Origin: Acetobacter sp. UBA5411
GTDB taxonomy: Bacteria; Pseudomonadota; Alphaproteobacteria; Acetobacterales; Acetobacteraceae
Direction of reading: 5' to 3'
Assembly (NCBI RefSeq): GCF_002409645.1
Contig: NZ_DHNR01000019.1
Span: forward strand, 1-64,000
DNA length: 64,000 nt
Positions 1 through 8,275 of the stretch are shown here, one piece after another. Made by a program: the position numbers and the translations under genes. Within the stretch, counting starts at the first letter, position 1. Each line of letters opens with the position of its first letter. A model generated the notes under the pieces. The model was given only the letters and a program-made list of their open reading frames with translations, was not told where the DNA came from and searched no databases.

Positions 1-798
1 CACCGCGCATTGCAGCCCGGTCATGAGGCGCCGATCGCCCCGTCCGCCGTGGCTGCAACAGGTGTCAACGTGTTCATCCCCACAGGGCCGGGCACGGGAA
101 AGCTGGTGCCACCCGACATGCCGCGCGCACTGTCTATTCCTGAAATCCATGAACTAGTGGAGATGTATGCACAGGCGGCGCGTAACGCGCTGTCCGCCGG
201 GTTCGATGGCGTGGAGATCCACGCCGCCAATGGCTACCTGATCAACCAGTTCATCTCCGAACGCGCCAATTTCCGCACCGATGCCTATGGCGGCAGCCTG
301 TCTAATCGTTTGCGCTTCCTGCGCGAGGTGGTCGAGGCCGTCTCCGCCGTGGTTACGCCCGACAGGATAGGCGTGCGGTTTTCCCCGCTGTTCGGCACGA
401 CCACGGAAGAGCGTGTCTATCTTGGCCTGCTGGAAGACAATCCGGCGGAGACCTACACGCAGGCCGTGCGCGTGCTGGCGGATGCGGACATCGCCTATGT
501 CTCGCTCGCCGAAGCCGACTGGGACAATGCGCCCGAAATGCCGGACACCTTCCGCGCCAGCGTGCGCGACATCTTTGGCGGCCGCATCCTGTGCGCGGGC
601 CGTTACGACCTGCACAAAGCCCAGCATGTGCTGGCGCATGGATGGGCGGACATGATCGGCTTTGGTCGGAAGTTCATCGCCAATCCGGATCTGCCCGCGC
701 GGCTGGAACAGGGCTGGCCGCTCAACCCGCTGGACCCGGTGACGATGTATGGCGGCGGCGCGCATGGCTACACCGACTATCCTTTCCACAATCAATAA
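1..798 (+). CDS. Old yellow enzyme family alkene reductase (NemA-like), 5' partial
   Basis: FMN-dependent NAD(P)H ene-reductase that reduces activated C=C bonds or nitro/maleimide compounds in the cytosol. The reading frame is open from the first base of the window, so roughly the first 100 residues are missing (family length about 360). Family motifs visible are HAANGYLINQF (substrate/FMN His and Asn region), FRTDAYGGS with the conserved Tyr, and the C-terminal FMN-phosphate end GFGRKFIANPDLP followed by GGGAHGYTDYP. It is followed after 16 bases by an aldehyde dehydrogenase, so the two are probably co-transcribed and may process reactive carbonyl compounds together (inference). The substrate cannot be told from sequence. 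Confidence 0.9.
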   Translation, partial: HRALQPGHEAPIAPSAVAATGVNVFIPTGPGTGKLVPPDMPRALSIPEIHELVEMYAQAARNALSAGFDGVEIHAANGYLINQFISERANFRTDAYGGSLSNRLRFLREVVEAVSAVVTPDRIGVRFSPLFGTTTEERVYLGLLEDNPAETYTQAVRVLADADIAYVSLAEADWDNAPEMPDTFRASVRDIFGGRILCAGRYDLHKAQHVLAHGWADMIGFGRKFIANPDLPARLEQGWPLNPLDPVTMYGGGAHGYTDYPFHNQ

Positions 799-814
799 AC
801 TGGGAAACAGACCA

Positions 815-2185
815 ATGAGTTTTTACCAGACCCTCAACCCGACCACGGAAACCGTGGAACGCACGTTTGAACTCCATACCGCCGCGCAGATGAAGGCGAT
901 TGTCGATCGCGCGGACCATGTGTGGAAGACCGACTGGAAAAAGCGCGGCATCGCCGAGCGTAAAGACATCATGTCAAAGGCCGCCGATCTGCTGCGCCGC
1001 GACCGTGTGGCCCATGCGCACCTGATCGCGACCGAAATGGGCAAGGCGCTGCTGGACGCGCTGGAAGAAATCGACATCACCGCCGATATCCTGTCCTTCT
1101 ACGCCGATGGCGCGGAGAAATTCCTCGCTCCCACGCATCTGAAGGTCAAGGAAGGCCACGCAAAGATCATTAACCAGCCGCTTGGCGTGATCTACTGCAT
1201 CGAGCCATGGAACTTCCCCTATTACCAGCTTGCCCGCGTGGCGGGGCCGAACCTGATGGCGGGCAACATGGTCATCGCGAAACACGCGCCCAACGTGCCG
1301 CAATGTGCGCTGGCCTTTGAAAAGCTGTTCCATGACGCAGGTGCACCTGCTGGCGTCTATACCAACATCTTCCTCGATAACGACCAGTCTGCTGAACTCA
1401 TCAGGGATTTCCGTATCCGTGGCGTCGCCCTGACCGGCAGCGAACGCGCGGGTCAGACGGTCGCGGCCGAAGCGGGGGCAGCGCTGAAGAAGGACACGAT
1501 GGAACTAGGCGGCAGCGATGCCTTCATCGTGCTGGATGACGCGGATCTTAATCTGGCGGTCAAATGGGCGACATGGGGTCGCTTCGCCAATAACGGACAG
1601 GTCTGCACGGCCGCCAAGCGGATGATCGTGCATGAGAAAGTTTATGACGCCTTCCTCGCCGGTCTGAAAAAGGCGATCACACAATTCCGCATCGGCGATC
1701 CGCTGGCCGATGGCATCACCCATGGTCCGATGAGCAGCAAAAAGGCGCTGGACACCGCGCTGACACAGACTGACGAAGCCGTTAAGGCAGGGGCAACTCT
1801 GGTGGCCGGAGGCAAGCGGATGGACCGTAAGGGTTTCTTCATGGAGCCGACGATCCTGACCAACGTGTCAAAGGACAATCCGGTCTTCTACCAGGAGATT
1901 TTCGGCCCCGTTGCCGTCGTGCACAAGGTCGCATCAGAACAGGAAGCTATCGAACTGGCCAATGACTCACCCTACGGCCTCGGTGGGTCCGTGTTCTCGA
2001 GTGATCTTGCGCGTGCCGAAAAAGTGGCGGAACAGGTCGAAACCGGCATGATGTTCATCAACACCGCGACGGCCGCAGCCCCCGAACTGCCCTTTGGCGG
2101 GATCAAGAATTCGGGTTTCGGTCGTGAACTGTCCTTCCTCGGCATTGAGGAATTTATCAACCGCAAGCTGATCCGCGTCGCCTGA
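815..2185 (+). CDS. NAD(P)-dependent aldehyde dehydrogenase, succinate-semialdehyde dehydrogenase type
   Basis: Oxidises an aldehyde to the carboxylic acid with NAD(P)+ in the cytosol. The protein is 456 residues, normal for the family. It has the PWNFP nucleotide-site motif (Asn133), general-base Glu230 in MELGG, catalytic Cys264 in NNGQVCTAAKRM, and the late FGPV and LPFGGIKNSGFG motifs. The overall pattern is closest to short succinate-semialdehyde dehydrogenases (GabD/Sad type), but substrate choice within this superfamily is not secure. The ATG at 815 is preferred over an in-frame upstream start because it begins the conserved N-terminus and follows a purine-rich GGGAAACAG. It lies directly downstream of the ene-reductase. 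Confidence 0.92.
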   Translation: MSFYQTLNPTTETVERTFELHTAAQMKAIVDRADHVWKTDWKKRGIAERKDIMSKAADLLRRDRVAHAHLIATEMGKALLDALEEIDITADILSFYADGAEKFLAPTHLKVKEGHAKIINQPLGVIYCIEPWNFPYYQLARVAGPNLMAGNMVIAKHAPNVPQCALAFEKLFHDAGAPAGVYTNIFLDNDQSAELIRDFRIRGVALTGSERAGQTVAAEAGAALKKDTMELGGSDAFIVLDDADLNLAVKWATWGRFANNGQVCTAAKRMIVHEKVYDAFLAGLKKAITQFRIGDPLADGITHGPMSSKKALDTALTQTDEAVKAGATLVAGGKRMDRKGFFMEPTILTNVSKDNPVFYQEIFGPVAVVHKVASEQEAIELANDSPYGLGGSVFSSDLARAEKVAEQVETGMMFINTATAAAPELPFGGIKNSGFGRELSFLGIEEFINRKLIRVA

Positions 2186-2204
2186 GCGGGAAAACCCTGT
2201 TTTC

Positions 2205-2232
2205 TGTCCCGGATAAACTTCTGTCCGGGACA
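2205..2232. terminator. Inverted repeat, likely bidirectional terminator
   Basis: TGTCCCGGA (2205-2213) pairs perfectly with TCCGGGACA (2224-2232) across a 10-base loop, flanked by T-rich bases on the left and AAAA on the right. It sits between the convergent aldehyde dehydrogenase and glutathione S-transferase genes. Confidence 0.6.
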
Positions 2233-2307
2233 AAACTGCCCTGCTTACAAAGACAAATCCAGACGTAAGGGCGAATGCGGTTCGGCTGTTCGCTATTGCT
2301 TTGCGAT

Positions 2308-2955
2308 TTAATGCTTCGGTGGAACAATCGCCAGCTGTTCCCGGACACTCGGACGCTCCTGCATCCTCGCGAACCAGGCTAAAAGTGCTGTGCACTCCTG
2401 TGGGATCGGCAATTTTACGGCGTCTGCAAATATAAAGCCGCCGATGACTGCAATATCCGCCATCGAGAAAGCCTCACCGGCTATGAAAGGCTGCTTTCTC
2501 AGCACCCCATCGAAGTAATGCATCCCGCGCAGAGCCTTATCACGCTGGCGGAGGCCCCACTCCCGGTTCTGATAGTGTTCCACATCAGGACCAAGACCGC
2601 GTGTGGCATGATGAAAATAGACGCTGATAGCGTCCAGCATCTCGATCTCGGCACGTTTTGTCATCATCTGGATCACGCCCTTCTCAAGCGGCGTCCGACC
2701 GGTCAGCGTGGGTTCTCCGACGAGCGCATCAAGATAGACCGTGATCGCCGTACATTCAGCGAGGCAAATTCCATTATCCAGTTCAAGAACAGGCAATGTT
2801 CCGGAATAATTTTTGGCGAGAAAAGCAGGCGTCTTGTGTTCGCCCTTCCACAAGTTGATCGGCACGAATTCGACTTCGGACTGGAGATTCTTTTCTGCCA
2901 GCGCAATCCGAACACGGGCTGGATAAGGTCCTGTGGGCCAGTCGTAAATTTTCAT
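2308..2955 (-). CDS. Glutathione S-transferase family protein
   Basis: Probably conjugates or exchanges glutathione with electrophiles in the cytosol. The 215 residues have the two-part GST layout: an N-terminal thioredoxin-like half (MKIYDWPTGPYPARVRIALAEK, then GTLPVLELDNG with the cis-Pro GSH-binding turn, and AECTAI), and an all-helical C-terminal half. The ATG at 2955 is chosen; it has GAGG about ten bases upstream, whereas the longer option is a TTG. It is the last gene of a minus-strand run of redox genes starting at 5909, which suggests a detoxification role. The exact GST class is not assignable. Confidence 0.88.
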   Translation of the reverse strand: MKIYDWPTGPYPARVRIALAEKNLQSEVEFVPINLWKGEHKTPAFLAKNYSGTLPVLELDNGICLAECTAITVYLDALVGEPTLTGRTPLEKGVIQMMTKRAEIEMLDAISVYFHHATRGLGPDVEHYQNREWGLRQRDKALRGMHYFDGVLRKQPFIAGEAFSMADIAVIGGFIFADAVKLPIPQECTALLAWFARMQERPSVREQLAIVPPKH

Positions 2956-3014
2956 TGGAGCAGCCTCGTTCAAATTGAAGACGAAAATGTCAGGCGTTGT
3001 CCGGCAGTACTTCC

Positions 3015-3905
3015 CTACGGCGCTGACTGAAATGCCTTCCGTCCTTCTGCATCCAATGCAGCAAAGTCCTCATCGGACAGTGTGATGCTGGCAGCAGCGA
3101 CATTCTGCTCCAGATGCGCGACCTTCGAGGTTCCGGGAATTGGCAGCATCACCGGACTACGTTTCAGAACCCATGCTAGCGCAATCTGGCTGGGATGAGC
3201 GCCATATTTTCCAGCCATAGCATCCAGGATTGAGCCCGGCTTCGCGAGGTCGCCGGAAGCGAGTGGGAACCAGGGGATGAACCCGATGTTGTGCGCCGTG
3301 CAGTAATCGAGCACGTCCTCGCTGGTGCGGTCGACGAGATTGTAGCGATTCTGGACAGTCGCAACGTCAAAGAACTTCGAGGCTGCCTTGATGTTTTCGA
3401 TGGAGACTTCGCTCAGTCCCGCATGCCGGATCAGTTTCTGATCGATAAAAGACCTGACTGCATCGAACTGCTCGTCCGCCGGAACCCTCGGATCGATCCG
3501 GTGCAACTGCCACAGATCGAGTTGTTCAACACCGAGATTGCGCAGGCTCTTATGCACCTGCTGGAGCAGATATTCCGGCCGTCCGACGGGCTTCCAGATA
3601 TCCGGTCCCGAACGGGTCAGACCAGCCTTCGTGGCGATCATGAGGCCCTTGGGATAGGGATGCAGCGCCTCTTTAATCAGCCATTCCGAGACATCCGGCC
3701 CGTAGGCGTCCGCCGTGTCAATGAAGTTGACGCCGAGGTCGGGAAGGCGTCTCAGCGTACGGATGACTTCGTCATGATCGACAGGCGGTCCCCATATCCC
3801 TTTGCCCGTGATGCGCATCGCTCCAAAACCGAGCCGATGAATGGTGAGATCACCGCCAATCGTGAAAGTGCCGGATTTTGTGGTGTTTCCGGATGAATGG
3901 ATCAT
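3015..3905 (-). CDS. Aldo/keto reductase
   Basis: NADPH-dependent reductase of aldehydes or ketones (AKR superfamily, 296 residues, TIM barrel). The catalytic tetrad is readable: Asp63 (FIDTADAYG), Tyr68, Lys93 (IATKAG) and His135 (LWQLHRID). The C-terminal cofactor segment is LPIPGTSKVAHLEQN. It resembles the oxidoreductase-type AKRs that cluster with SDRs in proteobacteria. It starts 48 bases after the SDR stop and is probably in the same operon (inference). The start at 3905 has GAGGG a few bases upstream. Confidence 0.93.
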   Translation of the reverse strand: MIHSSGNTTKSGTFTIGGDLTIHRLGFGAMRITGKGIWGPPVDHDEVIRTLRRLPDLGVNFIDTADAYGPDVSEWLIKEALHPYPKGLMIATKAGLTRSGPDIWKPVGRPEYLLQQVHKSLRNLGVEQLDLWQLHRIDPRVPADEQFDAVRSFIDQKLIRHAGLSEVSIENIKAASKFFDVATVQNRYNLVDRTSEDVLDYCTAHNIGFIPWFPLASGDLAKPGSILDAMAGKYGAHPSQIALAWVLKRSPVMLPIPGTSKVAHLEQNVAAASITLSDEDFAALDAEGRKAFQSAP

Positions 3906-3953
3906 GGCCCTCGTTCCTTTTTTCCAGCGGGTGGTTTGGAGTGAATCACTTTG

Positions 3954-4667
3954 TCATACTGAGAAGCCGCCATCGATAGTGTATGCAGCGCCGGTGATGA
4001 TGCCAGCCTCTGGTCCGGCAAGATACGCCACCAGCCCCGCGATTTCCGCGCCCGTGGCATGGCGTTTGATCGCCATGAAGTCATGCATGACGTCCTTTAA
4101 CGGACCATCGGCAGGGTTCATGTCGGTATCGGTGGGACCGGGCTGGACGACATTCACGGTGATGCTGCGTGCACCGAAATCACGAGCCAGTCCCTTGGCC
4201 ATACCTTTCAGTGCCGATTTGCTGGCGCTATAGGCGGCAAGTCCGGTCATCGGCATACGGTCGGCATTGGCTGAGCCGATGAAGATGATACGGCCCCCGT
4301 CGGGCATGCTCCGCGCGGCGGCTACCGCCGCGTGATAGGGCGCGTGGATATTGATGCGGAAAAGCCGATCAATGTCGTCCGGTGGCATGTGCAGCGGATC
4401 ACCCGCACCAAGAATTCCGGAATTGACGACCAGCACGTCGAGTGGGCCGAGTGAACCAATCAGTGCGATGAGAGCGTCCCGGTCGCCACTGTCGGCGTGC
4501 ATGGCCTTGCTGCCGGTCTCGGCGGCCAAAGCTTGGGCGTCGTCAGGTGAGGACAGATATGTGAAAATGACTTTCGCGCCATCTGCTGCGAAACGACGCA
4601 CAATGGCGGCCCCAATCCCGCGACTGCCGCCAAGCACGAGAACGGATTTGCTATCCAAGCTACTCAT
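3954..4667 (-). CDS. SDR family NAD(P)-dependent oxidoreductase
   Basis: Classical short-chain dehydrogenase/reductase of 237 residues. It shows the cofactor motif GGSRGIG (13-19), the active-site Ser132, Tyr146 and Lys150 (YSASK), and the C-terminal substrate/cofactor loop PGPTDTDM. The usual NAG motif reads NSG here. Its first four bases overlap the stop of the SRPBCC gene (ATGA), indicating translational coupling. Family membership is clear; the substrate is unknown. It probably acts in sequence with the neighbouring SDR and aldo/keto reductase. Confidence 0.92.
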   Translation of the reverse strand: MSSLDSKSVLVLGGSRGIGAAIVRRFAADGAKVIFTYLSSPDDAQALAAETGSKAMHADSGDRDALIALIGSLGPLDVLVVNSGILGAGDPLHMPPDDIDRLFRINIHAPYHAAVAAARSMPDGGRIIFIGSANADRMPMTGLAAYSASKSALKGMAKGLARDFGARSITVNVVQPGPTDTDMNPADGPLKDVMHDFMAIKRHATGAEIAGLVAYLAGPEAGIITGAAYTIDGGFSV

Positions 4668-5116
4668 GATGGTGTGCTCTCCGATGCCAATATTTCAGCC
4701 AATCTGTCGAAGGCGGGTTGATAGATCTGTGTCGGCATTCGAGCCTCCATACTGGCGGCATGATTGGCAGACGCCTCGAATTGTCCGCGCCATTGAATAA
4801 ACGTGCCGTTGCTCGCGGTGATGGGAAGAAGACTGATCGTGGAACGATAGTTCCGGATCGGCAGAGCTGATTCAATGATCGAGAACGTCACCGCATGGTC
4901 CACGTCGGACAGCGCCAGAAGCTGTTCACGGATGACACCGACATCGCCCATTTCAACACGACGGATCGCGCCGACACGATCACCGGAATCATCGCCTTCA
5001 ATCACGCAGCTTTTCACGCCCGGCAACCAGCGACCAAGAGCGCCGAAATCACGGATCAGCTTCCAGACGGAAGAAATGGGGGCATTGATGACGCTGCTGG
5101 CCATAACGTGGATCAT
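4664..5116 (-). CDS. SRPBCC family protein (polyketide cyclase/START-like fold)
   Basis: Small soluble protein of 150 residues with the SRPBCC pattern: an N-terminal strand with APISSVWKLIRDFG, then LGRWLPGV, a charged strand GAIRRVEMGD, and a long C-terminal helix. The fold makes a hydrophobic cavity for a lipid-like or aromatic ligand; members act as cyclases, hydratases or carriers. No catalytic residues can be assigned. It overlaps the downstream SDR by four bases and lies 31 bases after the upstream SDR, so it belongs to the same transcript. Its presence hints at a small-molecule conversion and not only general stress defence (inference). Confidence 0.85.
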   Translation of the reverse strand: MIHVMASSVINAPISSVWKLIRDFGALGRWLPGVKSCVIEGDDSGDRVGAIRRVEMGDVGVIREQLLALSDVDHAVTFSIIESALPIRNYRSTISLLPITASNGTFIQWRGQFEASANHAASMEARMPTQIYQPAFDRLAEILASESTPS

Positions 5117-5147
5117 GGAAGCTCTCCCGGTTGTGACTGTCTGGCTG

Positions 5148-5909
5148 TCATAGCGATTGACCGCCCGTGACTTCGATGCGCTGGCCGTTCACCCAGTGCA
5201 TGTCATCAGACAGAAGGCCACGGACTGCCGCCCCGATGTCGTCGGGTTGTCCGACCCGCCCCAACGGCGTGATTTCTGCGAGGCTCCTGTTGATCGTGGC
5301 ATCGTCACGGACCAGACCGCCGCCAAAATCAGAGGCGACTGCGCCGGGAGCGACAGCATTGACCGTAATGCCCCGCTCGCCCAGTTCCTTAGCCATATAG
5401 AGCGAGATGACCTCGGTCGCCGCTTTCATGGCCGCGTAGGGACCGTGATCCGGCAGATAAAAACGTGTTGCGGCAGAAGTGATGTTGAGAATACGGCCGC
5501 CATCGCAGATCAGCGGAAGGAGCGCCACCGTCAGCAGATAGGGGCCCTTGAAGTGGATATTGTACTGATTGTCGAGCTGTTCGGACGTCGCGGCATCAAA
5601 GCGCGTGTGAATGATATTGCCGGCGTTCTGGACAACGTAATTCAAGCCCTTCTGGCCGAACTCGTTTGCGAGAAGTGCGTTGATCTGTTCTGCAAAATTC
5701 GTGAATGACGCATGATCCGCAATGTCCAGTTGCAGCATGCGTAGCTTCGCGTTCTCGTTGCTGAGAGCGATTTCGGCGGCTTTCGCTTCGCCTTCATTGG
5801 CGTGATAGGTGCCGATCACGCTTATGCCGGAGGCCGTCAGATGTTTCGCGATGCTGTAGCCAATGCCGCGATTGGCGCCCGTGACGAGGGCGATTTTTGA
5901 TGTGCTCAT
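5148..5909 (-). CDS. SDR family oxidoreductase, first gene of the redox operon
   Basis: Short-chain dehydrogenase/reductase of 253 residues. The motifs are TGANRGIG (10-17) for NAD(P), the NAG motif in VVQNAG, Ser145, Tyr158 and Lys162 (YAAMK), and the C-terminal RVGQPDDIG region typical of fabG-like SDRs. The start at 5909 follows a GGAAGG ribosome site. The promoter region upstream carries a motif shared with the TetR/MFS intergenic region, so it is probably the lead gene of a TetR-controlled operon running down to the GST at 2308. Function beyond the family is unknown. Confidence 0.92.
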   Translation of the reverse strand: MSTSKIALVTGANRGIGYSIAKHLTASGISVIGTYHANEGEAKAAEIALSNENAKLRMLQLDIADHASFTNFAEQINALLANEFGQKGLNYVVQNAGNIIHTRFDAATSEQLDNQYNIHFKGPYLLTVALLPLICDGGRILNITSAATRFYLPDHGPYAAMKAATEVISLYMAKELGERGITVNAVAPGAVASDFGGGLVRDDATINRSLAEITPLGRVGQPDDIGAAVRGLLSDDMHWVNGQRIEVTGGQSL

Positions 5910-5951
5910 GATCGGATTCCTTCCGGCCTGATGGCGTTGTTTTCCGAAAAT

Positions 5952-6029
5952 ATAATTCCATATCGATCAATCCATAATAAGGACATGGGGCGAGATCAAT
6001 AATTTATAGATCAATCAATACGGAATTAT
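5952..6029. promoter_or_regulatory. Operator/promoter region upstream of the SDR operon
   Basis: The sequence shows an 8-base inverted repeat (ATAATTCC at 5952-5959, GGAATTAT at 6022-6029) and three copies of GATCAAT (5965, 5994, 6009). TATCGATCAATCCATA at 5961-5976 matches the TetR/MFS spacer motif at 6783-6798 with one change. GATCAATCAATA at 6009-6020 is a partial third copy. This is likely where the neighbouring TetR protein binds (inference). Confidence 0.55.
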
Positions 6030-6066
6030 CGTAATGAGGTGGCCTAGCCTTGCTTCCGTCAGCCTG

Positions 6067-6705
6067 TCAGCGTTTTGGGGACCGCTTTTCTTTTCTCGGC
6101 TTCACCGCGTTGATATCCCACAATGTCAGGAGAGACGTGATGGCTGCATCCAGATTTTTTGCCTTTATCCCGTCTCTAGCCTCACATGTCATGCCGTGGA
6201 AAAAAGTCGTGAGAATATCAGGCAGAACATCGGTCGCCGGAGATGCTTTTAATTCACCTTTGGCGATGGCGCGCTCCACGCAGGCTCTGATGCCTGCCCG
6301 CGTGCGCTGTCGTTCCGCCGCAAGGAGAGCCTGTATGGGTTCGTTGTCGGGTGAGCAGTTGCTGGCGCCGGACACGACCAGACATCCGGCCGGGTGCGTG
6401 CGGGCAGACTGCATGCGCGCCGAGGCGCGCAACGTTTTTTCGATAGCTTCGCGCGGTGACAGGCTCTCGTCCCATAAGGGGGCCATGACCTGTCCATAGG
6501 TCGCCAGATAATGCTGCACGACTTCGCGGAACAGGGCTTCCTTCGAACCGAATGCGGCATAGAAACTCGCAGGCGAGATGTCACCCATGCTGGCCTTGAG
6601 CTGGGTCAGGGAGGTCGGTTCATAACCCTGCGCCCAGAAGAGCGCCGTGGCGGCGTCAATCGCCTTGTCGCGGTCAAACTCACGGGGACGCCCGGTTCGC
6701 GCCAT
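6067..6705 (-). CDS. TetR/AcrR family transcriptional regulator
   Basis: One-component repressor of 212 residues. The N-terminal helix-turn-helix domain lies at about residues 8-55 (GRPREFDRDKAIDAA, then FWAQGYEPTSLTQLKASMG and SPASFYAAFGSKEALF). The C-terminal ligand domain resembles the TetR_C_6/YcdC-like group (HPAGCLVVSGASN). The ATG at 6705 is used because it opens the conserved GRPR start. It lies between the SDR operon it probably represses and the divergent MFS gene; shared motifs in both intergenic regions support autoregulation and control of both sides. The inducer is unknown. Confidence 0.92.
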   Translation of the reverse strand: MARTGRPREFDRDKAIDAATALFWAQGYEPTSLTQLKASMGDISPASFYAAFGSKEALFREVVQHYLATYGQVMAPLWDESLSPREAIEKTLRASARMQSARTHPAGCLVVSGASNCSPDNEPIQALLAAERQRTRAGIRACVERAIAKGELKASPATDVLPDILTTFFHGMTCEARDGIKAKNLDAAITSLLTLWDINAVKPRKEKRSPKR

Positions 6706-6782
6706 GACCTCGTTCCTTCTGAAAGACTTCCATATTAAGTGATCCAGAAGTGATTGCCAAGGCTGCTGCTCCCTTATATGTG

Positions 6783-6801
6783 TATCGATCGATCCATATA
6801 T
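6783..6801. promoter_or_regulatory. Putative TetR operator between the TetR and MFS genes
   Basis: TATCGATCGATCCATATAT lies 10 bases before the MFS start codon. Its first 16 bases match 5961-5976 in front of the SDR operon with one substitution. The core ATCGATCGAT is itself palindromic, as expected for a dimeric TetR site. Confidence 0.5.
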
Positions 6802-6810
6802 GAGCAAGCT

Positions 6811-8019
6811 ATGCCCTCGACCATCACAGTGTCCAAGAACAAAAACGATGAGCGTCTCCCGGTCGCCGGCCTGCTTGCGTTGGCCATGACCGGTTTCATC
6901 TGCATTATGACTGAAACCCTGCCTGCTGGTCTGTTGCCTGAGATCGGTGCGGGTCTGCATATTTCTCCGGCTCTCGCCGGTCAGATGGTGACGGCCTATG
7001 CCATAGGGTCACTGAGTGCTGCGATCCCGCTGACGCTCGCCACGCAGCGATGGCGACGCAGAAAGGTGCTGCTGCTGGCGATCGTCGGTTTTGCAGTGTT
7101 CAATTCCATCACCGCGTTTTCCACGCATTACGGCGTGACCCTCGTGGCCCGGTATGGAGCGGGTGCGGCGGCGGGTCTCGCCTGGGCGTTGCTGGCCGGC
7201 TACGCGCGCCGGATGGTGACGCGTGCTCAGCAAGGGCGTGCACTGGCGATTGCCATGGTCGGCACGCCGATCGCGCTCTCGCTGGGGGTTCCCGCCGGGA
7301 CATGGCTGGGTGCCGCTGTCGGCTGGAGACTGGCTTTCTGGATCATGTCGGGTCTGACCGTGCTGCTGATCGCGTGGGTTCTGGCGAAGGTTCCTGATTT
7401 TCCGGGTGCCGCGCATCACGAGCGTCTGCCGTTCCGGCACGTTCTGTACATGCCGGGCGTGCGGTCTGTTATGGGCGTCGTGATGGCGTGGATGCTCGCG
7501 CACAATGTTCTCTACACCTACATCGTGCCGTTCGTGACGCCAGCCGGGCTGGCGAGACAGGCGGATCGCATTCTGCTGCTCTTCGGGGTTGCCGCGCTTG
7601 CCGGTATCTGGCTGACCAGCCGCACGGTCGATCACGCCCTGCGCCTGTCCGTCCTGCTCAGTCTGGCCACATTTGCAGTCGTAGCTGCGGCTTTTGCCAT
7701 TGGATCAACTTCACCTGCGGTGATCATAATCGGTGTCGCGATATGGGGGCTGACATTCGGAGGCGCTGCGACGTTGCTCCAGACGGCCCTCGCCGATGCG
7801 GCTGGCGATGGTGTGGACGTTGCGTTGTCGATGAATGTCGTCGCATGGAATAGCGCTATTGCTGGTGGGGGACTTTTGGGCGGCGCGCTGCTCGACACAT
7901 TGGGCGTGGTGTCGTTTCCTTGGGCTGTTATGGGGCTTGCTGCTACTGGCTTCCTGATCGCATGGCGAGCCCGGTCTCACGGATTTCGACCGGGTCACCG
8001 GCTCGGGCACGAGAGTTAA
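6811..8019 (+). CDS. MFS transporter, sugar-efflux/multidrug (DHA1) type
   Basis: Inner-membrane proton-coupled exporter of 402 residues with about 12 hydrophobic segments. The first helix carries TETLPAGLLPEI, a hallmark of the AraJ/SotB/YdhP group (DHA1 drug-H+ antiporters); the loop 2-3 motif is degenerate (ATQRWRRRK). The ATG at 6811 is chosen because translation from farther upstream would run through the operator region. It is transcribed away from the TetR gene over a 105-base spacer with a putative operator, a common repressor-exporter pair. Likely substrates are small toxic organics or sugars; this cannot be decided here. Confidence 0.9.
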   Translation: MPSTITVSKNKNDERLPVAGLLALAMTGFICIMTETLPAGLLPEIGAGLHISPALAGQMVTAYAIGSLSAAIPLTLATQRWRRRKVLLLAIVGFAVFNSITAFSTHYGVTLVARYGAGAAAGLAWALLAGYARRMVTRAQQGRALAIAMVGTPIALSLGVPAGTWLGAAVGWRLAFWIMSGLTVLLIAWVLAKVPDFPGAAHHERLPFRHVLYMPGVRSVMGVVMAWMLAHNVLYTYIVPFVTPAGLARQADRILLLFGVAALAGIWLTSRTVDHALRLSVLLSLATFAVVAAAFAIGSTSPAVIIIGVAIWGLTFGGAATLLQTALADAAGDGVDVALSMNVVAWNSAIAGGGLLGGALLDTLGVVSFPWAVMGLAATGFLIAWRARSHGFRPGHRLGHES

Positions 8020-8210
8020 GAGTTCTATCAGGCACTGCATATCCGGCATGAGGCGGAGGATGACAAACAGAACTATGCTGGATTTCATGTGTAGAATTCG
8101 AAATCCCAAAAACGCCATCGTAAGAAATTGAAAGTCGAAATTTTGTCGCAGGAGCTGATGGCTGTTACGGTGATATCCGGAAACGGAGCGTGCTCAGGGC
8201 GCAGATAGAT

Positions 8211-8246
8211 ACGGTGTTTTCGACGGTGTTTTCGACGGTGTTTTCG
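8211..8246. repeat. Perfect 12-base tandem repeat, three copies
   Basis: ACGGTGTTTTCG occurs three times without interruption (8211-8222, 8223-8234, 8235-8246), 30 bases before the DUF1275 start codon. The rest of the 256-base spacer 8020-8275 shows no gene. The unit is 12 bases, so copy changes would shift promoter or leader spacing by about one helical turn. Confidence 0.9.
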
Positions 8247-8275
8247 GTTGTAGCTGGTGAAAGCAGGAGGGGCTG

